Part shown: positions 1 to 9,000 of the stretch, in pieces | Numbering within the stretch: the stretch's first letter is position 1 | Layout: every line of letters begins with the position of its first letter | DNA from: Clostridia bacterium | GTDB lineage: Bacteria; Bacillota; Clostridia; UBA1212; UBA1255 | Reading direction: 5' to 3' | NCBI GenBank assembly: GCA_017613535.1 | Contig: JAGADO010000053.1 | Coordinates: 1 to 36,598 of the forward strand | DNA: 36,598 bases | The notes under the pieces: generated by a model | The model's database searches: none | What the model was told of the DNA's origin: nothing | What the model saw: the letters and a program-made list of their open reading frames with translations, nothing else | Program-made: the position numbers and the translations under genes

Positions 1-70
1 TCAACAAAGCGTGATCTACTCCGGGAAACTAAAAAAGTCGAAAAAAAGATAAATAATCGGAATTTATCTC

Positions 71-101
71 TTGACTCGTCCCTTAGGGTATAGATTAGAG
101 T
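71..101 (+). promoter_or_regulatory. MerR-type promoter with long spacer
   Basis: TTGACT (71-76) and TAGAGT (96-101) are separated by 19 bp, the over-long spacer typical of promoters activated by MerR proteins. The perfect inverted repeat CCCTTAGGG (80-88) lies inside the spacer where MerR dimers bind. It sits directly upstream of a MerR gene, so autoregulation is inferred. It also argues against any translation start before about 108. Confidence 0.6.
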
Positions 102-130
102 ATCAGATGTGGAAAGGAGATTTTGAGAAA

Positions 131-922
131 ATGCTTAAAATCGGTGATTTTTCTAAGCTTTCGCATCTGACAATCAAAGCGCTGAGGTTCTACGAAAAAG
201 AAGGTCTTCTGAAACCTGCATCCGTTGACGAATGGAGCAATTACAGGTTTTACGAGACTTCTCAGCTTGAAACTGCCGCAATAATCAAATCGTACAGGCA
301 GCTCGGCCTGTCAATTGACGAAATAAAAGCAGTTTTTGCCGGAGCGGATGCGAAAGAGATCCTGCAGGAGAAATTCATTGCGTTAACAAAAGAAAAGCAG
401 CTGATCGAATCCCGCCTTTCCATAATTAAATCAATTATGGAGGACAACGAAATGAAGTATCAGGTTACGGAAAAAGTGATCCCGGAAAAGATCATCTATA
501 CTGCTGAAACGGTATTGAAGGTTTATTCGGACATTATGCAATGGATCCCGTCTGTGGGGGCGGAGTGCCTTAAACTGAACCCTGGGATGAAGTGCTCGGA
601 GCCGCCGTATGAATTCTGCGAATATCTCGATGGAGAGTATAAAGAATCAGATATTCACATCCGTCACAGCGAGGCTGTAACGGATGCCGGAAAAGGGAAT
701 GAGCATATTCAGTTCAGGGTATTGCCTGAGGCAAAGGTGCTGAGTATATACCATAAAGGCTCGTATGCAAATATTGGCGAAGCATATGCATTCCTTATGA
801 AATATGCAAAGCAGAACGGGTATACATCAGCGGGTCTCCCGCGTGAGTGTTATATTGACGGCATCTGGAATAAGGAGTCTGAAGAAGACTGGCTGACGGA
901 AATACAGCTGCCGATCGAATAA
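131..922 (+). CDS. MerR family regulator with GyrI-like effector domain
   Basis: This is a 263-residue transcription factor. Residues 1-70 are a MerR winged helix (IGDFSKLSHLTIKALRFYE, then GLLKP and NYRFYE), residues about 75-107 form the dimerising coiled coil, and residues about 110-262 match the GyrI/BmrR-like effector-binding domain, ending in the usual region with YIDGIWNK. The length and domain order are those of BmrR-like one-component sensors of small, often amphipathic or cationic ligands. The ATG at 131 is chosen because GGAAAGGAGA (111-120) lies 10 bases upstream and the promoter occupies 71-101; an open frame back to a TTG at 71 is discarded for that reason. A second, broken GyrI-like frame follows at 1033-1301. 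The ligand is unknown. Confidence 0.9.
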   Translation: MLKIGDFSKLSHLTIKALRFYEKEGLLKPASVDEWSNYRFYETSQLETAAIIKSYRQLGLSIDEIKAVFAGADAKEILQEKFIALTKEKQLIESRLSIIKSIMEDNEMKYQVTEKVIPEKIIYTAETVLKVYSDIMQWIPSVGAECLKLNPGMKCSEPPYEFCEYLDGEYKESDIHIRHSEAVTDAGKGNEHIQFRVLPEAKVLSIYHKGSYANIGEAYAFLMKYAKQNGYTSAGLPRECYIDGIWNKESEEDWLTEIQLPIE

Positions 923-932
923 CAGAACAAGA

Positions 933-966
933 GTCTGCCTGAGCCTGTGATCACGTTCAGGCAGAC
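933..966 (+). terminator. Possible terminator hairpin after the MerR gene
   Basis: GTCTGCCTGA (933-942) pairs perfectly with TCAGGCAGAC (957-966) around a 14-base loop, 10 bases after the MerR stop codon. Only a weak T-containing tail (AGCTTAATTATT) follows, so it could be a terminator or just an mRNA-end stabilising hairpin. Confidence 0.5.
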
Positions 967-991
967 AGCTTAATTATTGGCAACGGGTTCG

Positions 992-1019
992 TTGAATTAC
1001 AGGGAAAAAATGGTATAAT
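992..1019 (+). promoter_or_regulatory. Sigma-A-like promoter, extended -10
   Basis: TTGAAT (992-997), 16 bp, TATAAT (1014-1019), with TGG just before the -10 box giving an extended -10. The surrounding block 986-1021 is nearly repeated at 9388-9423. It would transcribe the GyrI-like remnant and then the methyltransferase at 1341. Confidence 0.6.
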
Positions 1020-1032
1020 ATCTTTGAGCCGG

Positions 1033-1301
1033 GAGCCCGACAAATTTGTCTTTAAGGAGGCGAAGAAGGCGGCGAGTTCCTGACTGTAGCCGAAGGTCTT
1101 TGTGTGCAGATCATGCATCACGGCGCATTTGACGACGAACCCGAGACAGTTGAGATCATGGATCGGTACATAGAAGAAAACGGATTTGAAAATGATTTTT
1201 CAGGCGGACGGCTGCACCATGAGATTTATTTGTCCGACGCGCGCAAGGTCGAGCCGGCAAAGTGGAAGACCGTGATCCGTCACCCGATCAGGCGCAAATA
1301 A
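1033..1301 (+). pseudogene. Frameshifted C-terminal remnant of a GyrI-like domain protein
   Basis: From about 1062 to 1301 the frame reads a recognisable C-terminus of stand-alone GyrI-like proteins (COG4832 type): FLTVAEGLCVQIMHHGAF, DDEPETVEIM, LHHEIYLSDARKVEP and KTVIRHPIRR. Upstream the matching sequence continues in a different frame (EPDKFVFKEAKKA, 1033-1071) and then meets a stop at 1080-1082, while the downstream frame is closed by TAA at 1053-1055. This is best explained by a frameshift near 1062-1075 plus loss of most of the roughly 200-residue parent. A GTG at 1104 could in principle start a 65-residue peptide, but no ribosome binding site precedes it. The family assignment comes from memory of conserved motifs; alignment to COG4832 would settle it. 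Confidence 0.6.
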
Positions 1302-1340
1302 GGACAGCCGGATAGATGGCGATCCGGGAGGGTTACAATT

Positions 1341-2126
1341 ATGAGTTTTCTCGAGGAATACTATAATAGCAGAGACGAAGAAAATCGGCTTTTATCGCAG
1401 CATGGGCAGGTGGAATACCTGACCACGATGAAATATATCCATGAATGCGCCTCCCGCTTTGACGCTCCCAGAATTCTGGAAGTCGGCGCAGGAACCGGAA
1501 GATACAGCATTGCCCTCGCGAAGGAGGGTTATTCTGTAACGGCAGTTGAATTAGTACCGCATAACCTGGACATTTTGAGGTCAAAACTGAACGGCACCGA
1601 ACCGATCACGGCTATGCAGGGCAATGCACTGGATCTCTCTGCGATCCGTGACAGATCGTTTGATCTGACAATGCTGTTAGGCCCCATGTACCACCTTTAT
1701 ACCTTAGAGGATAAGATGCGGGCAATGTCCGAGGCGGTGCGCGTCACGAAGCCGGGCGGATACATATTGATCGCATATTGTATGAACGAACCCACGATCA
1801 TCCAGTACGTGTTTCTGGGCGGTCATCTTGACGACGTCGTAAAAGCGAACATGCTGACGGATGACTGGCATTGCAAGAGTGAGCCGAAAGAAGTATTTGA
1901 GCTGGCCAGAACGGAGGATATTGCGCTGCTGAATTCGAAGTTTCCTCTGGACAGGATCAAGCTGGTGGCAACAGACGGAGCGTCGCATTATTTTCGCGAT
2001 TTTATTGACGAAATGGATCGTGAATCTTTCGCCAAATGGATGGAATATCACTTTGCGACGTGTGAGCGGCAGGATCTGATCGGGGCGTCAAATCATACCC
2101 TCGATATCCTGAAAGTTCGCGGCTGA
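1341..2126 (+). CDS. Class I SAM-dependent methyltransferase
   Basis: This 261-residue cytoplasmic protein has a Rossmann methyltransferase fold. Motif I is ILEVGAGTGRYS (45-56), the ribose-binding acidic residue is E70 at the end of strand 2, and GPMYHL followed by a helix with MSEAVRVTKPGGYILIAY gives motifs IV to VI. The GPMYHL stretch is typical of small UbiE/Methyltransf_11-type enzymes whose substrates cannot be read from sequence. GGGAGGG (1326-1332) lies 8 bases before the ATG. A GNAT gene follows 26 bases downstream and is probably co-transcribed. It may act on a small molecule, tRNA or antibiotic; the substrate is unknown. Confidence 0.88.
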   Translation: MSFLEEYYNSRDEENRLLSQHGQVEYLTTMKYIHECASRFDAPRILEVGAGTGRYSIALAKEGYSVTAVELVPHNLDILRSKLNGTEPITAMQGNALDLSAIRDRSFDLTMLLGPMYHLYTLEDKMRAMSEAVRVTKPGGYILIAYCMNEPTIIQYVFLGGHLDDVVKANMLTDDWHCKSEPKEVFELARTEDIALLNSKFPLDRIKLVATDGASHYFRDFIDEMDRESFAKWMEYHFATCERQDLIGASNHTLDILKVRG

Positions 2127-2152
2127 ATTCAAGCTTTTAATGAGGGAATAAA

Positions 2153-2593
2153 GTGATCTGTAAAGTTGATAAAGGCACAGAGCTCGCAGATAAGCTCCTG
2201 ACATATGTGGAAAACTGCTCCTGGGATGAAGTGAAAGATCATATAGCCGAAATGATCCGTTCCTGGCAGTTTTCAGACTGGGAAACTATGTTCGTTATGA
2301 TCAAAGAAGGGGAGATCGTCGGTATGGCATCCGTAATGAAAACGGATTATTATCCGCAGCCGGACATCTGCCCCTGGGTATCCTGTATTTTTGTCTCGGA
2401 GGAATACAGGGGGCAAAAGTACAGCGGCGATCTTATTGATTTTGCAAACCGGTATCTGAAGGAGAACGGCTTTAACAGGAGCTATATTCCCACCGGGTTT
2501 TTAGGGTTGTATGAGCATTACGGCTATAAATATCTGAATGATATCGTCAATTACGGCGGCGGTACGGATCATTTGTTCGTGAAGTATTTCTGA
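2153..2593 (+). CDS. GNAT family N-acetyltransferase
   Basis: This is a 146-residue acetyltransferase of the GNAT fold. VSCIFVSEEYRGQKYSGDL carries strand 4 and the acetyl-CoA loop; RGQKYS is a known variant of the usual R/QxxGxG/A motif. The following helix (IDFANRYLKENGF) and the late LYEHYGYKY match the rest of motif A and motif B. The GTG at 2153 is supported by GAGGGA (2142-2147) five bases upstream. It lies 26 bases after the methyltransferase and likely shares its transcript. The acyl acceptor is unknown. Confidence 0.8.
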   Translation: MICKVDKGTELADKLLTYVENCSWDEVKDHIAEMIRSWQFSDWETMFVMIKEGEIVGMASVMKTDYYPQPDICPWVSCIFVSEEYRGQKYSGDLIDFANRYLKENGFNRSYIPTGFLGLYEHYGYKYLNDIVNYGGGTDHLFVKYF

Positions 2594-3128
2594 AAACAGG
2601 ATCCGCGGACTATTCGTGTTTCAGACGCTGGTTGTTCCGGGGCATTTCCTGGCACGTTAAAACTGTTTACTTTGATAAGTTCCCGTTGATTTCACGCGAG
2701 GAATTGATTGCCGCCTCCAGGCCTCCGTTGTTTTTTTGCGATACCCGGTCTGTTTTGTAGATCAGGGGGCAAACAGGTGCGGAATCAGAAGCATAGTTCT
2801 CAGGACAAGCAGGGGCTCTTTTCCTTATTCCGTATTCCGTCAACAATCGATTTGTTAACACCCGCTTTGTCACTCATTTCCGTATCCTGGCACTGTCTCT
2901 TCGCTTTCGGCAGCACTATGATCTTTCGTCCGTCATAGCAGATGACCTGATCCCGCTGTTTTGCTATGACGGGAGCAGCGCCCGCTATAAAAAATGACCG
3001 AGTCCGGACTAGAGACGGCGCCTGCTGTATTCCTCTTTCCTCATATCGCTAATTTGGGACACATCGTTAGGTGGCGCTGTCGAGGCTACGGAAGGCAAAA
3101 ATGAACGACAGAGTGGGGTAAACGGATC
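2594..3128. other. Gene-poor interval, possibly decayed sequence
   Basis: No gene with a convincing start and ribosome binding site is visible in these roughly 530 bases. On the minus strand an 82-codon open frame runs from 3048 to 2800; its last 26 codons contain SDKAGVNKSIVDGIR, which resembles the recognition helix of an XRE-type DNA-binding domain, but the rest matches nothing I know. The stretch may be the remnant of a lost gene. Confidence 0.4.
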
Positions 3129-3156
3129 AATTATTCACGGAAACAGGAAAAGAGCC
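3129..3156 (+). repeat. Dispersed promoter-proximal repeat, copy 1
   Basis: This stretch matches 18958-18986 at 26 positions with two mismatches and one single-base gap; the common core is CAGGAAAAGAGCC. Both copies lie 15 bases upstream of a -35 box (3172 and 19002). Confidence 0.6.
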
Positions 3157-3171
3157 CAAGCAGGTAATTCA

Positions 3172-3200
3172 TTGAAAAACGCGGCTAAAGATGGTATATT
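3172..3200 (+). promoter_or_regulatory. Sigma-A-like promoter for the proX operon
   Basis: TTGAAA (3172-3177), 17 bp, TATATT (3195-3200), with ATGG before the -10 giving an extended -10. The same arrangement, preceded by the same repeat, occurs before the CDF gene at 19002-19030. Confidence 0.6.
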
Positions 3201-3267
3201 AACGAAAAATATTGACGCGTGCGAATCTGAATTCGCGGAGTGCGGGAATTGCTTCGGCGATCCGGAG

Positions 3268-3462
3268 ATGGTTTTCGTCCCGGAAGCCCCTTTGCTGAAC
3301 GTCCCGCAGGCGGCAATCGTTGCCGACCCGCTGCTCGCTAAATTTGAAAAGGCGGGAGAGGAATACGAACAGGTGATGTCTTTGTCGAGAGAGACCGCCT
3401 CTTTGATGGAAACGCCGATGATCCCGAAGGAGGAATACCTTCGGAATGTTAACGGGAAGTAA
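3268..3462 (+). CDS. Small hypothetical protein, start uncertain
   Basis: This 64-residue frame has balanced codon use and a charged helical C-terminal half (ADPLLAKFEKAGEEYEQVM, then ETPMIPKEEYLRN), so it looks like real or recently real protein sequence. I do not recognise the family. The ATG at 3268 lacks a good ribosome binding site. The same frame is open back to a TTG at 3172, but that codon is part of the -35 box of the promoter at 3172-3200 and cannot be the start if the promoter is real. It may be the 3' piece of a truncated gene. It ends 28 bases before proX and would share its transcript. Confidence 0.35.
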   Translation: MVFVPEAPLLNVPQAAIVADPLLAKFEKAGEEYEQVMSLSRETASLMETPMIPKEEYLRNVNGK

Positions 3463-3490
3463 GGACTGATCGGGATTTGCGGAGGTAAAT

Positions 3491-4036
3491 GTGGAACTGC
3501 TTAACGGAAGACCTGAGAATACCGATGGGCGTTTGGATCGTGAGATACGAACGTATGACCTGCTTGATTCGCTGGGTATCGAATACAAAAGAACGGATCA
3601 TGAGCGGACGGATACGATGGAGGCTTGCAATGAGGTCGACAAGGTCCTTGGAGTTGTGATCTGCAAAAATCTTTTTCTATGCAACCGTCAGAAGACGGCG
3701 TTTTATCTTTTGATGATGCCGGGCGACAAGAAGTTCAAAACAAAGGAATTGTCGGCGCAGATCGGTTCGGCAAGGCTTTCGTTTGCAGGGCCCGAGGACA
3801 TGCTGAAATACCTGGATATTGAGCCCGGTTCTGTCAGCATTATGGGGCTTATGAACGACAAGGATAATGAAGTTGCGCTTCTGATCGACGAGGACGTGCT
3901 TAAGGATGATTTTATCGGATGCCATCCATGCGTTAATACGTCCAGCCTTAAGATGCGTACGGAAGACGTTATAAAGAAGTTTCTTCCGGCCATCGAGCAT
4001 GATTACCGGACGGTGCATTTGATCGGGGGAGATTAG
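3491..4036 (+). CDS. proX: Prolyl-tRNA deacylase ProX (YbaK/EbsC fold)
   Basis: This trans-editing enzyme hydrolyses Ala, and possibly other wrong amino acids, from mischarged tRNA-Pro. The 181 residues match the free-standing ProX family over their full length: LNGRPENTDGRL at the start, TMEACNEVDKVLG (42-54), the conserved lysine in ICKNLFL (K59), YLLMMPGDKKFKTKEL and the active-site loop GCHPCVNTSS (143-152). GTG 3491 is used, with GGAGG (3481-3485) five bases upstream; an ATG overlapping it by one base (3489) is out of frame. The stop codon is one base from the next gene's start, so the two are translationally coupled. The assignment is secure. Confidence 0.93.
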   Translation: MELLNGRPENTDGRLDREIRTYDLLDSLGIEYKRTDHERTDTMEACNEVDKVLGVVICKNLFLCNRQKTAFYLLMMPGDKKFKTKELSAQIGSARLSFAGPEDMLKYLDIEPGSVSIMGLMNDKDNEVALLIDEDVLKDDFIGCHPCVNTSSLKMRTEDVIKKFLPAIEHDYRTVHLIGGD

Positions 4037-4037
4037 T

Positions 4038-4643
4038 GTGGCTCGTATGGCCGATAATAGTGATACATTGAATTGGTATAAGGAAAACGCAAAAGATTTT
4101 GTTACACGGACCACAGACGTGGATATGTCGGATCACTACCGTGCCTTTCTGAAATATATTCCTGCCGGCGGTTACATTATGGATCTCGGCTGCGGGGCAG
4201 GGGGTGCGGCTCTGCATTTTACTCAGGCGGGGTACAGTGTGCTGGCCGTTGACGGGTGCGAAGAACTGTGTGAATTTACCCGTCTGCGTGCCGGTTGTCC
4301 TGTACGAACCTTGCGCTTTGAAGAGCTTGACTATGAGGATTCTTTTGACGGCGTATGGGCATGCGCTTCATTGCTCCATCTGCGAAAATCTGAATTGCCA
4401 CGGGTGTTCCGGCTGATCCGGCGCGCGCTGAAAAAAGACGGTGTTTTCTATGCATCGTTCAAATACGGAGAGCTTGAAAGGGAGAAAAACGGAAGGCTCT
4501 TTTCGGATATGACAGAAGATTCGATTCGTGGTCTGATCAGTGAGGCGGGCGGATTTCGCGAAATTGATTTGTGGGTGACAAATGATGCCAGACCAGACAG
4601 GGCGGACGAACAATGGGTCAACATTCTTTGCCGCGCAGTGTGA
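4038..4643 (+). CDS. Class I SAM-dependent methyltransferase
   Basis: This is a 201-residue methyltransferase. Motif I is IMDLGCGAGGAA (47-58), the acidic residue after strand 2 is D72 (AVDGCEE), and FDGVWACASLLHL plus FRLIRRALKKDGVFYASFK complete the later motifs. The small size and the SLLHL signature resemble Methyltransf_25-type enzymes with TehB-like architecture; the substrate is unknown. The GTG at 4038 has GGGGGAG (4025-4031) six bases upstream; an in-frame ATG at 4047 is less well placed. It follows proX by one base, so it is co-translated with a tRNA quality-control enzyme, which hints at a translation-related substrate but does not prove it. Confidence 0.87.
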   Translation: MARMADNSDTLNWYKENAKDFVTRTTDVDMSDHYRAFLKYIPAGGYIMDLGCGAGGAALHFTQAGYSVLAVDGCEELCEFTRLRAGCPVRTLRFEELDYEDSFDGVWACASLLHLRKSELPRVFRLIRRALKKDGVFYASFKYGELEREKNGRLFSDMTEDSIRGLISEAGGFREIDLWVTNDARPDRADEQWVNILCRAV

Positions 4644-4676
4644 GCAGTCCGGGCAATCGTAATTTGCAATGGTGTA

Positions 4677-6077
4677 TCAGTATCTGCTCCAGTAGCCCTC
4701 GGTATCCTGCTTCCCCTCAGCAGCCAGCTCGTCATTGGCCGCCTTGATGAGGTTCAGTTTTTCGCCGTCAACGCCCTCATCCGTCACATATAATTTGTTC
4801 CCCGTGAATTGCCACGAGCAGGCGATCTGGATGCCCGCCTCCCTGATCCGCGCCAGCAGCTTTGCAAACTCCTCCGGGGTACGTTCGTCGTTCTCGAGTG
4901 CCAGGTAGTCGCCAAATTCGCCGAAAAACGTTGCCTTCTTCAGCTGTTTCGCTGTTTTCACGTAAGCGCGGAAATACTGAACGGGCAGCACGTCTCTGCC
5001 GAACCTGGGAAGTGAAGCCGTGTAGACAGGCTCTCCGTCGGCGTTCTCAGAGCACAGCTGCAGGTGGAAACTGATGCAGTCGATCGGGTTCGGCGCCGAA
5101 AGTGAGTTCATGAACAGGAAATCATCGTCCGAATCCATATCCCACGCGACGTTCCAGACGTGAGTTTTCGGGTCCATCGTTAAGCCGGCATCATGCATAG
5201 CCTTTGAAAACGGGCGCAGTTCGCTGTTTCCGCTCGAGATCATCCGGTCGGGATCAACGGCGCGAATTGCCGCCGCGACCTCTGCCAGGAACGTACTCAT
5301 CTCCTCGGAAGTATAGTAGTCAAAACCATCTGCGTTGTCCTCCAGACCAAATCCGGCGGGGAGCCATATCTCAGCTTCCGGGTCGCACAGGTCCGCGTCA
5401 AGGTTATACTCGTTTCCGATCTCCCAGGCCCAGATCGCGGGGCTGTCAACGAATTCGCGCACTACGGTGGTGACGTATTCTTTCGCGTATTTCACGGTCT
5501 TGCTGTTCGGGTCGCCCATAGCTGAGCGTTTTTCTCCGACGTGGGTGGGAAGCGACGCATCGTGCCACAGAAGGGAACATACCAAACCCACGTGCACCTC
5601 TTCAGCGTAGTCAACGATCTTCCTGAGCGTTCCAAGCACCGCCTCCGGATCATTATCAAAAGCCTCGTAGTAGGAAGGCCAGTAGCCGCCGAAATTGATC
5701 CTGACGAACGAAATGCCTTGTTCTTTCAAAAAATCCAGCTGTTTCTTGTAGTCGGACGTGCCGCTCTCGACCTCGCGGGTCACGAGCGTAAAAACATTCA
5801 CACCGAAGCCGTAAAAAGGCTTGCCGGCGAGAAGCACAGTCCCGTTTTCGTCAACTGTAAAGCCCATTGCGTTCTCCTTTACTGCGTGCGGTTCAGCCGT
5901 CTCGAGCGGCATCTCAGTCACCACGACCGGAATCTCTGTCACTTCTGCAGGAACCTCCGTTTCTATGCTGTTTTCTTCTTCTCCTGAAGGACTGCATGCC
6001 GAAAAAGTCATAATGATCGCGAGAAATGCTGCGAAAACCGTTATAAATGATCTAATTGTTTTATTGTCGTTTTTCAT
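4677..6077 (-). CDS. GH5-like glycoside hydrolase lipoprotein
   Basis: This 466-residue secreted lipoprotein has a signal peptide ending in TFSAC (lipid-carrying C28), a Thr/Pro/Glu-rich spacer (about 35-65) and a TIM-barrel glycosidase domain of clan GH-A. The acid/base is expected at E223 (AWEIGNEYN) and the nucleophile at E387 (FFGEFGDY), each at the end of a beta strand as in GH5. The LLWHD and ISFHLQ segments also fit GH5. The substrate is probably a beta-linked plant or microbial glycan such as mannan or glucan, but this is inference. It lies 18 bases after a long FtsX-type permease and shares its operon. A weak AAGGGGA lies about 14 bases before the ATG. GH5 versus another GH-A family needs a profile search. 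Confidence 0.82.
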   Translation of the reverse strand: MKNDNKTIRSFITVFAAFLAIIMTFSACSPSGEEENSIETEVPAEVTEIPVVVTEMPLETAEPHAVKENAMGFTVDENGTVLLAGKPFYGFGVNVFTLVTREVESGTSDYKKQLDFLKEQGISFVRINFGGYWPSYYEAFDNDPEAVLGTLRKIVDYAEEVHVGLVCSLLWHDASLPTHVGEKRSAMGDPNSKTVKYAKEYVTTVVREFVDSPAIWAWEIGNEYNLDADLCDPEAEIWLPAGFGLEDNADGFDYYTSEEMSTFLAEVAAAIRAVDPDRMISSGNSELRPFSKAMHDAGLTMDPKTHVWNVAWDMDSDDDFLFMNSLSAPNPIDCISFHLQLCSENADGEPVYTASLPRFGRDVLPVQYFRAYVKTAKQLKKATFFGEFGDYLALENDERTPEEFAKLLARIREAGIQIACSWQFTGNKLYVTDEGVDGEKLNLIKAANDELAAEGKQDTEGYWSRY

Positions 6078-6095
6078 AGATCGATTATTTTCCCC

Positions 6096-9000
6096 TTAAT
6101 CTTTTTCGCTAAGTACTTCGAGCAGATTAGCCTTGCTCATGCGCTTTGCCGCAAAAATCGTTCCCGCCGAAAAGCCTGCCAGAAACGCAAACGCCAGCCA
6201 GAACATATTGCCCAGGCCCGCAATACCGAGCCATATACAGATACCGGCGGCCGTACCGATGATCGCGGGCAATATCTGTTCCACCGAGAAGATCGCGAAC
6301 ACGCGCCTGTCTGTCTCGCCGATAGATCTGAGCGTGGCAATCTCCATTCTCCTCCTGAATGTGAGCAGATACGCCGCGGCAAATCCGGACAACAACACGA
6401 GTGCGGCCATAGCAGGCAGTACTTTTTCCAGATAACCTATATTCTTCTCAAGTTTCCCGACAGCTTCGCAATACTCCGCGTCTTCAAAAACCGGGTACAA
6501 CCGGTAATATCCCACCGAATGCAGGCGGCTGTAGCCTGTATTTCTGAGCCACTCCTTAGCCTCGCGGATCTTTGAAGTATCTGTTAGCCTGAACGTGCCA
6601 GACGAACTGCTCGTTCTCTGATTTATATGATATACGGTATACTTACCGACCTCGTTTATGTACATCACTTTGTGGCAGTTGTCGAGCCGCGTGTAAATAA
6701 AACCTGCTGAACTGACGCTCCTGAACGATCCGATTATTTTGTATTTTTCATGCACCAGATCCTCACTGACCATCAATTCGACGCTATCGCCGAGTTTCAG
6801 CCCATATTCTTCAAGAAAATCTTCGGGTACCGCGACGCAGAATTCCCTCAGATCTGCGGTACACGAAAAGGCAGAAGAATACCTGTTTTGTATCACTCCT
6901 TCGAACGCCTCGCGCTCCTGCGTAAAGTAGGTAAAATCATACCCGTCCAGCCAGGTCATTTCGGCAGATGCCCGGCCGGCAAATTCAGGCGTTGATGTGA
7001 TATCGTCTGTATAGAAGAGCTTCGGACCGTTAAGAAAGTTGGTGATGAAATTCTCGTACGCGAAACTGCCGTATGTGGGAACGTGTACCATATCGGGACT
7101 GATCTGCTCATTGCCGGGGGATACGGTCCTGAAAGTCCGGTTCACCGCAAATGCATCACAGAGAGAAAAGTGAAAATCGCTGAAATATTCGCAGTCAACT
7201 ATCGTTCCGACCATATTGTCCATCAGCACCAGATCGTAGCGCCGTTTTCCGCTGTAATCGGTAAAATAGCATTTTATAACGGTGCTTTCGTTCAGTTCGT
7301 TAAGCTGTTTTTTGTAATTTGACAGCGCCGTTACGGGGACAAGGATAAACACCGCCATTGCCAGACTTACCAGCGGAACGGCCACGCTGCGGACTCCTCC
7401 GCGTATCAGCGAGATGACAACGTATTTCACCGCCGCTCCGGAAAAGCCGAGCGGTTTTACGTTCTTTGCGAGCCGTTTCGTCCCGTTGCTTCGTTCGTCC
7501 GCTAAAGCCTGTTCGCGTTTTTTCTGCCGCTTATCCTCATACGCTCTCGCATTGACTTTCCTGAGCACAAAAACCAGGAACAGGAGACACATAAGTATGC
7601 CTGCGGCGCAGAGACCGGCACCGCATATGATCCCGGGCAGGGCAGACATCCTGATACTAGGCTCGATGGGCTGGATTATGCCAAGATCGGAGCTGCTGTA
7701 CATGCGAAGAATTGATTGACCATCCTTCACGGTGCGGTCGATCAATCGCGTGAGAATGCCCGAAAGTCCGAATGAAAGGATATTGCCGGCGATTGCCCCG
7801 GGTATCAGTATCAATGCCGCGGCGGTGGCAACGTACGCTGCCAGGCTGCGCGTCGGTGTGCCCATGAGATACATCGATATTATTGCGTCCGACTGGCGTC
7901 CGACAAATACGAAAGCGAACAGTACCAGCATCACCGCGGTGGCAATTACCGCTGCAATTGTTACGCTCACGGCGTTTTCAAACAGTTTTTCGAGCGCTTC
8001 CGTGACTGCCCCATACCCCTGATCGTATACGGCCATTTCGGCTTTTTCCGGCAGCAATTCTTTTATGCGGCTGATTTCTTCCTGCGTTATGCCGTTTCGA
8101 AGGTGAAGCGTACCGAGCGTGTAACCGCAAAAACCGTCTGCCAGATCGGCTGCGCTGCCTAGCCCGGATAGGTATATAAGCGGCACTTCTTTTGCGGTCG
8201 TTGAAAAGACTCCGCTGATCACGCATTCCAGTACGCTGCTCTGATCGAGTGCTCCGTTTTTGCCAAGAGGCCAGTACGAATCATTGATCGAAGAAAAACC
8301 GGTCTGCGTAACGTTTAAAGGAATTTTATCACCTGCGCCAAGATCGAGATTACTGGCAACGATTTCCGGCAGCAGACAATACACCGTTTCGCTGCTTTTA
8401 CCGTCATCGCTTTTCGCAGGGTAGAACCCGCCCTGGCTGAATGAATACTCTTTTTCGACGAAAGGTTCAAGGAACGACGGATCTTTCGAGATCCTGGCGT
8501 ACCAGGAAACGTTGATCGTCGAATATGCGTTGGCCGCGTCAATAAACTGATCGTAAGCCGGTTCCGGCTCTGAGAGGTTTTTATCCGAGCTTACGTCGAG
8601 AACGTAATCCTGCTGCTGTATCCCGGCTGATTCCGCCAGAGAATTAACCAGCGGACCCATATACACATCGATGATGCCTGCAATCTTACCGTCCGTGAAC
8701 CCGGATATAAGATAGCGGTGCCCCGCCTCGCCTTCGAAATCAGTAATGTTTCCATCGCTGTCGCGGACGTGCATGTTAATAAAAGAGCCATCCATTATCG
8801 ATTCGGCGTAAAGGACTTTTTCTACTTTCGCCAGCGGACGATCATCGTAAATTTTGCGTACCACCATCACCACGGCATTATGCGTCGAGCTGTATTGGTC
8901 AAGAGTGACGGAAAGCCCGGGGATGGCAACTATCGCCGTGTCGCTTCGGTCAACGGCTGTCACGCCTTCCTGTTTTCCAAGTGCGTTGAAATCGATCCCT

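Noticed and set aside
2708-2938. A 76-residue plus-strand frame in the gene-poor interval.
   Set aside because: No ribosome binding site, unlikely composition for a protein and no recognisable motif.
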